Assembly (NCBI GenBank): GCA_023228945.1
Contig: JALOAI010000003.1
Location: forward strand, 1-64,000
Direction: 5' to 3'
Length of the DNA stretch: 64,000 nucleotides
Source of the DNA: Pigmentiphaga sp.
GTDB taxonomy: Bacteria > Pseudomonadota > Gammaproteobacteria > Burkholderiales > Burkholderiaceae_B
The number at the start of each line of letters is the position of its first letter. Within the stretch, counting starts at the first letter, position 1. The notes below the pieces were generated by a model. That model did not search any database. It had not been told where the DNA came from and worked only from the letters and a program-made list of their open reading frames with translations. The position numbers and the translations under genes are program-made. Shown piece after piece: positions 8,988 through 16,421 of this stretch.

Positions 8988-10379
8988 TCAGGCCTGAGCC
9001 GCGCCCGCGATACGGATGATTTTGGTTTTCCCGCTGGAGCGCGGCAGCGAGGCAAAGGGCACGATGGTGATGCTGGGTCGGATCGAGAGCTGGGCGTGCA
9101 GGCGGGCCGAGAGCGCGGTGGCCAATTCTTCGGCGCTTTCCGGTACGGCCTGTTCTCCCCGCTCCACCGTGAGACGCAGCGGCGGCTCGACCATCGGTGG
9201 CGGGCCATCCAGGTCGATGTGGAAATGTCCGGAACATCGAGGCATCATGCCGTCGATCACTTCCTTGATCGCGGCCGGGTATACCTTGATGCCTTTGACG
9301 ATGAGGAGGTCGTCGGCGCGCCCCAGGAGCTCGATGCGCACGCCGAAGTGCCCGTCCTGGGGGCATTCGCCCACGCGGATGCGCAGGATGTCGCCGGTGG
9401 CATAGCGCAGGGCGGGGCCGGCCTCATATTCCAGCGCGGTGTGGATGGCTTCACCCACCGCGCCGTCGGTAAGGGCAATGGGCTGCCGAGTGGCGGGATC
9501 GACCAGATCGTAGCGAAAGCAATAGTCGTCGCCGAGGCTGTGCATGCCGCTGTACTGCGCGCCGCTGGGCGAGATTGTGCCGTTGTGCCAGGCGCCACCC
9601 GTGAGATCGTAGACTTCGGCGCCATAGGCGTCGGCCAGGGCCTGCCGGGTGGTGGGCAGGCCGCCCCCGGGCTCGCCGCCCACCAGAAGCTTGCGCAGGC
9701 CAAGGGCGCCGACCTCGGTGCCGATCTCGCCGGGAGCTCGTTCAATCAAATGGCGCGCCAGGGAGGGCGTGCAGATCAGGGCTCGCGGACGCGTCAGTTG
9801 CATATAGCGGAGGATGCGCGCCACGCCGGCTTCTGCGCCAACCGGAATTGGCGTGAGGCCATAGGCCTGAAACGAAAGAATCGCGGTCAGGCCGCCCAGC
9901 CACATGGACAAGCCATTGGCGTGAAGGATGGTGTCGCCCGGTTGCAGTCCCGCCTGGCGCCACATGCGGCCAAAGACCTTCAGTGCGATGTCCAGGTCTT
10001 TGCGGGTAAAGGTGTAGAACGTGGGGTTCCCCGTGGTTCCCGAGGTGGCGGCGACGTGGATGATGCGTTCTCGCGGCGCGCACAGGTGCGTGCCGAAAGA
10101 ATGTCCCTCCCGCTCCAGCGATTCTTGCTGGATGGCCCGATGCTCGTCTTTGGTGATCAGCACCGGCAGGCGGCGGAAGTCGTCCATCGACCGGATATCG
10201 GCCGGCGAGGCGACACCGGCCGCGCACAGCTTGCCGCGATAGAAGTCGGAATGCTCGAAGCAGTAGGCGATCTGGCGGCGCAGTTTGGCAAAACGCAGTT
10301 CGCCGAGCTGATGCAGGAATTCTTCAGGATCGCGGCTGCGGATGCCCGTGTAATGGGGCGTGGAACTCAGGGTTTGCAT
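8988..10379 (-). CDS. PaaK-like AMP-forming CoA ligase
   Basis: A 463-residue adenylate-forming enzyme of the phenylacetate-CoA ligase type. It has the phosphate-binding loop ATSGTTGNPTFYTFT near residue 107, a mid-protein KLLVGGEPGGGLP, and the C-terminal hinge region LLGRADDLLIVKGIKVYP. Such enzymes activate aryl or other carboxylic acids to CoA thioesters in the cytoplasm. The ATG at 10379 was chosen because the 90 residues upstream in the frame are shadow coding of the preceding gene; a Shine-Dalgarno is not obvious. It lies 43 bp downstream of the family III CoA-transferase gene and upstream of the Bug receptor. The acid it activates cannot be named. Confidence 0.85.
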   Translation of the reverse strand: MQTLSSTPHYTGIRSRDPEEFLHQLGELRFAKLRRQIAYCFEHSDFYRGKLCAAGVASPADIRSMDDFRRLPVLITKDEHRAIQQESLEREGHSFGTHLCAPRERIIHVAATSGTTGNPTFYTFTRKDLDIALKVFGRMWRQAGLQPGDTILHANGLSMWLGGLTAILSFQAYGLTPIPVGAEAGVARILRYMQLTRPRALICTPSLARHLIERAPGEIGTEVGALGLRKLLVGGEPGGGLPTTRQALADAYGAEVYDLTGGAWHNGTISPSGAQYSGMHSLGDDYCFRYDLVDPATRQPIALTDGAVGEAIHTALEYEAGPALRYATGDILRIRVGECPQDGHFGVRIELLGRADDLLIVKGIKVYPAAIKEVIDGMMPRCSGHFHIDLDGPPPMVEPPLRLTVERGEQAVPESAEELATALSARLHAQLSIRPSITIVPFASLPRSSGKTKIIRIAGAAQA

Positions 10380-10422
10380 GGTTCGGGTGGTTTTGGTGTG
10401 AGCGCGGGTCGTGGTGGCCGAT

Positions 10423-11772
10423 TCAGGGGCGGGCGGACGACGGCGCGGTCTCTGGCGGGATGACCCCTTGTTGCGCGAGCTGTTCGATGGCTTCGGAGGA
10501 GAACCCGGCTTCGCGCAGCACTTCGGCGGTGTGCTCGCCCAATAACGGTGCGGGGCGGCGGATGCCGCCATTGCCATGGGCGAAACGGAAGCCAGCCCCC
10601 ACCAGGGTGTGTTTGCCCAGAGGGCCTTCGATCTCTTGCAGCAACCCACGATGCCGGACCTGGGGATGGTCGATCACTTCATCGATGGCAAGCACGACCG
10701 CGCAAGGAACATCGGCCTCGGTCAGAACTTTCTCCCAGTGCGCGGGGTCGTGGGAGGTCATGCCGCCTTCGATCAGCGCCCGTAGCGCCGACTCATGCTC
10801 GGCTCGGCTGAACCAGTCCGCGAAGCGGGGATCGTCGAGCGCTTCGGGGTGGCCCACCGCCCGCATCAGGTTGGCAAATTGCTTTTCGGTGAGGGCGGCG
10901 ATCACGAGGTCGCCCGAGCCCGCGCGGAAGCGATGCGCGGTGACCTTGCGGCTGACCGACAGGTTGCCGAACTGCCGCTGCCGATGACCGCTCACCGTGA
11001 ACTCGCCCACCTGGGCGGACAGGAAGTTGAGGGTGGCATCGAGCATGGAGACGTCGACATGCTGTCCGCGCCCAGTATGGGTGCGCTGGTAGAGGGCGGC
11101 GGACACGGCAAACGATGCCGTCATGGCGGCAAGCAGATCGCACACGGCGAAGCCGGCCCGCATGGGACCGCCGGCGGGATCGCCGGTGATCGACATCACG
11201 CCCGACATGGCCTGGATCTTGCCGTCGAAAGCGGCGGTGCCGCTCTCGGGGCCGGTCTGGCCGAAGCCCGACACGGAGCAGTAGATCAGGCGAGGGTGAA
11301 GCTCGGACAGTGTGGCGTAGTCCAGCCCCAGCTGCGCCATGACGCCCGGCCGGAAGTTCTCCCAGACGATGTCGACGTCGGCGATCAGCCGTTTGATCAG
11401 CGCAATGCCTTCCGGCTGGCGTAGATCGACGACGATGCTGCGTTTGTCGGTGTTCATGGCCATGAAGGTGGGCGACATCTTTTGGCGCGACAGCGCTTTA
11501 TCCACCGCCACCGATCGCACGCCATCGCCCTCGGGGGACTCGACCTTGATGACGTCGGCCCCTTGCAACGCGAATTGATGAGTCCCGAAAGGCCCCGCCA
11601 GGAACCGGGTGAAGTCGAGGATGCGGACTCCGTGGAAGGCGGTGGTGAAGAACTCCGGCCTCCCGGCCGGAGCTTCTCCGCCACCGGTCGGGGGAGCCTT
11701 CGGCTCCAGAGGAGAACTGCCTCGCTTGCGCCCGTCCTGAAGGACCGGGCTTGCGCTTTGGCGCGTGGTCAT
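10423..11772 (-). CDS. Family III CoA-transferase (CaiB/Frc type) with repeat-derived N-terminus
   Basis: A 449-residue type III CoA-transferase. The family start, GVRILDFTRFLAGPFGTHQF, appears only at about residue 49 and is followed by GADVIKVESPEGDGVR; the second half carries MRAGFAVCDLLAAMTASFAV and GRGQHVDVSMLDA. These enzymes swap CoA between organic acids. The first ~45 residues are foreign to the family: they are the translation of a family C repeat (EPKAPPTGGGEAPAGRPEFF), also seen in non-coding DNA at 27060-27300. The start codon overlaps the stop of the upstream gene as ATGA (11769-11772). A shorter native start inside the repeat is not available as ATG, so the extension is probably translated. 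Confidence 0.9.
   Translation of the reverse strand: MTTRQSASPVLQDGRKRGSSPLEPKAPPTGGGEAPAGRPEFFTTAFHGVRILDFTRFLAGPFGTHQFALQGADVIKVESPEGDGVRSVAVDKALSRQKMSPTFMAMNTDKRSIVVDLRQPEGIALIKRLIADVDIVWENFRPGVMAQLGLDYATLSELHPRLIYCSVSGFGQTGPESGTAAFDGKIQAMSGVMSITGDPAGGPMRAGFAVCDLLAAMTASFAVSAALYQRTHTGRGQHVDVSMLDATLNFLSAQVGEFTVSGHRQRQFGNLSVSRKVTAHRFRAGSGDLVIAALTEKQFANLMRAVGHPEALDDPRFADWFSRAEHESALRALIEGGMTSHDPAHWEKVLTEADVPCAVVLAIDEVIDHPQVRHRGLLQEIEGPLGKHTLVGAGFRFAHGNGGIRRPAPLLGEHTAEVLREAGFSSEAIEQLAQQGVIPPETAPSSARP
11647..11771 (-). repeat. Dispersed repeat family C, copy 1 (inside a coding region)
   Basis: Read on the minus strand it begins TGACCACGCGCC and ends CCGGAGTTCTTC. It contains three hairpins: GTCC-TTCA-GGAC, GGAGCC-GAA-GGCTCC and CTCCGGCC-GGGA-GGCCGGAG. 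The TGA at its left end is the stop codon of the upstream reductase-like gene, and the overlapping ATG starts the CoA-transferase. Related copies lie at 27060-27300 and, diverged, at 36471-36593. Confidence 0.85.
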
Positions 11773-12734
11773 ATCGGGTTCCTGGTGGAGGTTGAGGCTT
11801 CTTCCGCTTCCCGGATGGCCTTGGCGGTGGCCTTGGCCTGATCGGATTCGGCGCGCAGGCGAGCGAGTTCTTCGGGAGCGACTCGTTCGATATTGGAGAA
11901 GTCGAGTTTCCAGGAGGCGTCGGACGACCAGACCAGCGGTGATTGCAGGGTGGTGCGCGCCGCCGGGGCGGCTTCGAGCAGGTTTAGCGCCAGCTCCAGG
12001 GTTTGCCGTTGGGATTCGGGATCGTGCGGCCGTCCGGCGCCGTTGCCCAGCGGAAAGTCGGAGAACAGGAAGCGAGGCACGCCGACATGCTCGACGATGT
12101 CTTTGGCGCAGCCCATGAGAACGGTGGCGATGCCGGCGGCTTCCAGGGCACGGGCCGTCATGGCCAGGGCTTGATGGCAAATGGGGCAGTTGGCAACCAG
12201 GATGGCGACGTCGGCGCCATCCGTCTGGCAGCGCGCCACGACCTCGGGAATGTCGACTTCGGCGGTGGTGCGCTGGCTGCGATTGGTGGGGACGCCATGA
12301 AAGCGCGGCGCCAGCCGGCCGATACGGCCTTCGGCCGCGAACTTCCGCAACAGCGGCAGCGGAAACCAGGTGCCGCTGTCTTCCATGCTGGTGTGCTTGC
12401 GATCGATGCCGACATGGGAGATGCGCAAGTCGTGATCGTGCCCGGTGTTGCCGGAATAGACGGTGTAGAACTTGGCCGCCGCGTTATAGGGCGCGCCGGG
12501 CCCCTGCGGCCCTTTGTCGGGCTGATAGGGGGCGGCGGTGGTGAGGAGGGCGACGGAAGACTCCGCCAGCGGCTTGGCCAAAGCCTGGAAAGGCACATCG
12601 CGGTAATGCGCGTAGCGGTAGGGGTTGCCGTAGCCGAGAGCGAGATACCAGTCGCGCGTGCGCTGCATGTAAAGAATGGGCGAATCGTCTGGCTCGGCCA
12701 GACCCTCGGCAGCGTTGACGTCGGTTTCTCGCAC
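11769..12734 (-). CDS. Glycine/D-proline reductase component B-like protein
   Basis: A 321-residue protein resembling the B component (GrdB/PrdB type) of Clostridium glycine, betaine and proline reductases, a family also widespread in aerobes with unknown function. Supporting segments are VAILVANCPICHQALAMTAR with a CxxC pair around residue 190, and IVEHVGVPRFLFSDFPLGN. In the anaerobic enzymes the redox residue is selenocysteine; here the frame is uninterrupted and cysteines are used. GTG 12734 is preceded by AAGGAG with 7-base spacing. It is the first gene of the leftward operon with CoA-transferase, CoA ligase and Bug receptor, and its stop overlaps the next start. A role in reductive cleavage of an imported amine or thioether is possible but unproven. 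Confidence 0.65.
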   Translation of the reverse strand: MRETDVNAAEGLAEPDDSPILYMQRTRDWYLALGYGNPYRYAHYRDVPFQALAKPLAESSVALLTTAAPYQPDKGPQGPGAPYNAAAKFYTVYSGNTGHDHDLRISHVGIDRKHTSMEDSGTWFPLPLLRKFAAEGRIGRLAPRFHGVPTNRSQRTTAEVDIPEVVARCQTDGADVAILVANCPICHQALAMTARALEAAGIATVLMGCAKDIVEHVGVPRFLFSDFPLGNGAGRPHDPESQRQTLELALNLLEAAPAARTTLQSPLVWSSDASWKLDFSNIERVAPEELARLRAESDQAKATAKAIREAEEASTSTRNPI

Positions 12735-13354
12735 TTGGTTTCTCCTTTTTGTTCTATTTTATGGAACATAATTTCCATATATATGCATGTTATAGAAGGC
12801 TTGTGCTGCGAGTCAAGAGCAATGTGCCAACCTCACTCGCTACCGAATGAAGCGGAATGCGCGGGACGGAGTGGGGAAAACCCCGTGTCGAATCACGCCG
12901 GCGCCAGGAACTCGAAAGGTGCGGCACGGTCGGTGGAGGGTGATGCGGCGCTAGTCCCGGAGGCTTGGCGAGACGTGTTGCGAGGCCGTACCCGCAAGCG
13001 AGGAGTGCCGGGCATCTGAGTCATTTCCCTGGGGAAATCCCTGGGTTATCGAAGCCGCGAAGATGGCGTGATTTTGCTAGGATGCCATGTAGCGTTTGGT
13101 ATCCGCGCCTCGGCTTTCGTTCGGGCGCCGTTCAAGCGGTTCCTCAAAAGACGGTATTCATCAGAAAGCACAAGGGTCGATTCAAGTTCGGTCCTATCGC
13201 AGCAGAGTTCGCTGGTCGTCCCGCCCCGGGACGGCTCTTGTCGATCCGGCCCTCGACTTGCCGGGCCCCTCGCGCCAGGCGCATCGCCCGCGATGTTCCA
13301 GGTCTCTCTCTCCAGACATTCGTGTCAGGCTCTTTATCGTTGGAGGTCATGCAA
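12735..13354. other. 620-bp intergenic region between divergent operons
   Basis: No gene is supported here. It carries an IclR-type palindrome (12760-12779) close to the leftward operon and a perfect 14-bp palindrome TTTCCCTGGGGAAA (13024-13037). An open frame from 12965 joins the DctP gene in phase but looks non-coding (basic, proline-rich), so this stretch is most likely regulatory DNA or a decayed gene. Confidence 0.6.
12760..12779. promoter_or_regulatory. IclR-type operator candidate
   Basis: A perfect inverted repeat TATGGAA-CATAAT-TTCCATA: 7-bp arms and a 6-bp centre. It resembles the TGGAAA...TTTCCA sites bound by IclR-family repressors. It lies 26-45 bp upstream of the GTG of the reductase-like gene, inside the region shared with the divergent TRAP operon. 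The surrounding DNA is unusually AT-rich (12740-12800). Confidence 0.55.
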
Positions 13355-14377
13355 ATGCTTCGTTCCCAGATATCCCGCCGCGTGTTCACCCTGGCGGCCT
13401 CCGCTGCCGTGCTTTCGCTAGGTCTGGCAGCCCAGGCGAGCGCCGCCGAGATCACGCTCAAGTACGCCTTCTTCGCACCCGAAGGCACCTTTCCCGGCCA
13501 GCAGATGCTGCACTGGGCCGAGGAGATGAAGAAGCGCACCAACGGCAAGGTCGAAGTACAAACCTTTCCCGGCGGCACGTTGCTCGGCGCCCGCGAAATG
13601 TGGGACGGAGTCACCATGGGAATCACCGACATTGGTTTGTCGGCGCCATCGTACGATCCGGGCCGCTTTCCCTTGAGTTCCGGCATCGCGCTGCCGCTTG
13701 GCTTTCCCGACGCCACCACGGCGAGCCGCGTGCTCTGGGAAGTGACAAACGAGTTCGAACCCAAGGAATTCGAGCGTTTCAAGGTGATCGCGATGTTTAC
13801 CTCCGAGCCAGGCTATCTCATGACGCGCGAACCGGTGCGCAGCGAGGCCGATCTCAAGGGCATGCGGGTGCGGGCCACCGGTAGTGGTGTGCCGGTGATC
13901 AACGCCTTGGGCGGCTCGGCGGTGGGCATGGCGATGCCCGAGGTGCCGCAGGCCGTACAAACCGGCGTGGTGCAAGGCGTAATGACATCCCGCGAAGTGC
14001 TGCAGGATTTTCGCCTGGCCGAGAACCTCAAGTACGTGACCGACTACCCCATGGTGGTCACCACCTTTGCCGCCGTAATGGACAAGAACCGCTACGAGAA
14101 GCTGCCTGACGACGTGAAGCAGGTGATCGAGGAGTTGGGCGACGAGATCCACGCCTGGACCGGAAACTACCACGACAACAAGAACGTCCAGGGCGCGCTC
14201 GAATGGTCGGCCAAGGAGCACGGGCTGCAGGTGGTCGAGCTCTCCGGCGAAGAATACGGTAAGTGGGATAAAACTCTGCAACCGCTGGTGGATCAATGGA
14301 TCGTCGAGGCAGACAAAAAAGGCCTGCTGGGAGACAAGTACATCGCGCGCGTGGTTGAACTCAGGGATCAACAATGA
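13355..14377 (+). CDS. TRAP transporter solute-binding subunit (DctP type)
   Basis: A 340-residue periplasmic binding protein of the TRAP family. A signal peptide (RRVFTLAASAAVLSLGLAAQ, cleaved near ASA-AEI) precedes the mature start ITLKYAFFAPEGTFPGQQM. Family features include the conserved arginine-containing stretch DLKGMRVRATGSGVPVINAL and FTSEPGYLMTREP. TRAP receptors bind organic acids, mostly through an arginine-carboxylate contact. Two ATGs occur at 13349 and 13355; TGGAGG at 13341-13346 is well spaced only for 13355. The gene overlaps the DctQ gene by 4 bp (ATGA). The divergent arrangement with the reductase/CoA-transferase operon suggests it imports that pathway's substrate. Confidence 0.9.
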   Translation: MLRSQISRRVFTLAASAAVLSLGLAAQASAAEITLKYAFFAPEGTFPGQQMLHWAEEMKKRTNGKVEVQTFPGGTLLGAREMWDGVTMGITDIGLSAPSYDPGRFPLSSGIALPLGFPDATTASRVLWEVTNEFEPKEFERFKVIAMFTSEPGYLMTREPVRSEADLKGMRVRATGSGVPVINALGGSAVGMAMPEVPQAVQTGVVQGVMTSREVLQDFRLAENLKYVTDYPMVVTTFAAVMDKNRYEKLPDDVKQVIEELGDEIHAWTGNYHDNKNVQGALEWSAKEHGLQVVELSGEEYGKWDKTLQPLVDQWIVEADKKGLLGDKYIARVVELRDQQ

Positions 14378-14919
14378 GCCTTCCTACTCGTTCGGTCTCC
14401 GCTCCGGGCGGAGGCCTGATACGGGCGATCGATCAGGCCAGCGCATGGTGCAACCGCGCGCTGGCCTGCCTGGCCGCGCTTGCGCTGCTAGGGTTGATGC
14501 TGATCACCGTTCTGGATATCGCCATGCGCATCCTGGGCCAGCAGGTGGCGGGGATCTACGAATTGGTGGGTTGGCTGGCCGCGGCCGCAATGGGCTTGGC
14601 ACTGGGCTACACCCAGTTGCATAAAGGCCATGTGGCCGTGACCATCGTCACCGACTATCTGAAAGGGCGCAGTCTGGCAATCAGCCGCCTGATCAGTTCG
14701 ATACTCTCGCTGGGTCTGATTGCCGTGATTACCTACTACGTGGGCGCCTTCGGCTTGATGCAGCAGGCCACCGGCTCGCTCTCCGAAACCCTGCGTTTTG
14801 TGGTGTATCCCTGGGTCTTCATTCTTACCCTGGGCATGGCCGGTCTTACCCTGGCGTTGGTGGCCGATACCCTCAGATCCATCGTTTTGCTGGTGGACCC
14901 GAACGCCTTCGATACCTGA
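14374..14919 (+). CDS. TRAP transporter small membrane subunit (DctQ type)
   Basis: A 181-residue inner-membrane protein with four predicted transmembrane segments (roughly residues 30-52, 64-85, 105-127 and 143-165), the standard layout of the TRAP small permease subunit. It contains ALLGLMLITVLDIAMRILG, typical of the first helix of DctQ proteins. The ATG overlaps the DctP stop (ATGA at 14374-14377), which implies translational coupling. Together with the DctM protein it forms the Na+- or H+-driven import channel. Confidence 0.88.
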   Translation: MSLPTRSVSAPGGGLIRAIDQASAWCNRALACLAALALLGLMLITVLDIAMRILGQQVAGIYELVGWLAAAAMGLALGYTQLHKGHVAVTIVTDYLKGRSLAISRLISSILSLGLIAVITYYVGAFGLMQQATGSLSETLRFVVYPWVFILTLGMAGLTLALVADTLRSIVLLVDPNAFDT

Positions 14920-14941
14920 TTCCCCAATACCGGAACTTGCC

Positions 14942-16243
14942 ATGGAATCCATACATGTCGCCTTGATCGGTATTGTCGGGATGTTCGTCCTGATGGCGAT
15001 CGGAATGCCGATCGCTTTCGCCATGCTGCTGGCCGGCGTGGTGGGTACCGCCTACCTTTTATCGATGTCCGCGGCCACGCATTTGCTGGCTACGACGGTC
15101 TGGGAGAACTTCGCTTCCTATAGCCTGAGCGTTATCCCGCTGTTCGTTCTCATGGGGCAAATAGCTTTTCGGTCCGGGGTAACCGAGCGCTTGTATTCCG
15201 CCGCCTACACGTGGTTTGGCCGGGCGCCGGGGGGATTGGCATCTTCCACTATTGTGGCCTCCGCCGGCTTCTCCACCATCTGTGGTTCCAACGCGGCGGC
15301 CAGCGCCACGATGGGCATGATCGCCCTGCCCGAAATGAAGCGCTACGGCTACGACCCTGCCCTGAGCGCCGGCACCGTAGCGCTTGGCGGTACATTGGGC
15401 GCGATCATCCCGCCCAGCGTGGTGATGATTGTCATTGGCGTGCAAACCGAGCAGTCGATCCTCGCCCTGTTCTTGGCCGGAATCATCCCGGGCCTTGTGC
15501 TGACGTTGCTGTTCATCGCCACGATTGCGGTGATCTGCCTGCGCAACCCGGCGGCGGCGCCCAAGGCGCCGCCGACCACCACCAGACAAAAGTGGCTGGC
15601 GATCCTTGATGTACTCGAAACCCTGGTGCTGTTTGCGTTCGTCATCGGCGGTCTGTATGCGGGTTTGTTCACACCCACGGAAGCCGGCGCGGCCGGGGCT
15701 TTTGGCGCCTTGATCATCGGCGTGGCGCGTCGCTCGCTATCCATCAAGGCCTTCATCACGGCGCTGATGGAGACCCTGAGGATATCCGCCATGGTGGTGC
15801 TGCTGATCACGGCGGCGGTGGTGTTCGGGCGCTTTCTCACGGTGTCGCGAATGCCGGTCGAGCTGGCCAACTGGACGGCGAGTTTGCCGGTGTCGCCTGA
15901 CGTGATCCTATTGGCGATCCTGGTGATCTACCTGATCGGCGGTGCGCTCATCGACGCGCTTGGGTTCTTGGTGGTCACATTGCCCATCTTCTTCCCGCTG
16001 TCGCAGGCGCTGGGTTTTGATCCCATCTGGTTCACGATGCTACTGACCATCGTCACTGCCATTGGCTCGGTCTCGCCTCCGGTGGGCGTCAATGTGTTCG
16101 TGGTCAACGCCCTTGCGCCCGATATCAAGCTGCAGACGATCTTCCGTGGCGTCGCATACTTTTTCTTCGCGTATGCGCTCTGCATTGCCATGATCTGGTT
16201 CATCCCGGGTACGGTGCTGTGGCTGCCGGAGCTGATGCGATAG
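14942..16243 (+). CDS. TRAP transporter large membrane subunit (DctM type)
   Basis: A 433-residue, strongly hydrophobic inner-membrane protein with about 12 transmembrane segments. Family signatures are GMPIAFAMLLAGVVG near the N-terminus, SGSNAAASATMG-like CGSNAAASATMGMIALPEM, GTLGAIIPPSVVMI and LFTPTEAGAAGAFGALIIG. It is the ion-coupled transport subunit of the TRAP system, paired with the DctP and DctQ genes directly upstream (22-bp gap to DctQ). The next gene, ahpF, is convergent after about 180 bp with no clear T-tailed terminator. Confidence 0.92.
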   Translation: MESIHVALIGIVGMFVLMAIGMPIAFAMLLAGVVGTAYLLSMSAATHLLATTVWENFASYSLSVIPLFVLMGQIAFRSGVTERLYSAAYTWFGRAPGGLASSTIVASAGFSTICGSNAAASATMGMIALPEMKRYGYDPALSAGTVALGGTLGAIIPPSVVMIVIGVQTEQSILALFLAGIIPGLVLTLLFIATIAVICLRNPAAAPKAPPTTTRQKWLAILDVLETLVLFAFVIGGLYAGLFTPTEAGAAGAFGALIIGVARRSLSIKAFITALMETLRISAMVVLLITAAVVFGRFLTVSRMPVELANWTASLPVSPDVILLAILVIYLIGGALIDALGFLVVTLPIFFPLSQALGFDPIWFTMLLTIVTAIGSVSPPVGVNVFVVNALAPDIKLQTIFRGVAYFFFAYALCIAMIWFIPGTVLWLPELMR

Positions 16244-16421
16244 AGGTTCCCGCCAAGATGGCATGATCCTGCCGTTTTCTCCCGCTGGCATCCCCGGCGC
16301 ACCGCGCAGCCTCCGTTGCGGAAGGGGCGCGGTGCGATGTCTTGAGAACGACCGCGCCGGACGGGGCGCCGGCCGCGAACGAGAACCGCCGCGGCTGGAG
16401 CCGCCGGGATGCCGGTGGAGT

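Noticed and set aside
11769..12734. Selenocysteine in the reductase-like protein
   Set aside because: There is no in-frame TGA before the natural stop and cysteines occupy the CxxC region; no SECIS was sought as none is needed.
12965..13354. N-terminal extension of the DctP gene by 130 residues
   Set aside because: Basic, proline-rich translation; a clear signal peptide and TGGAGG define the start at 13355.
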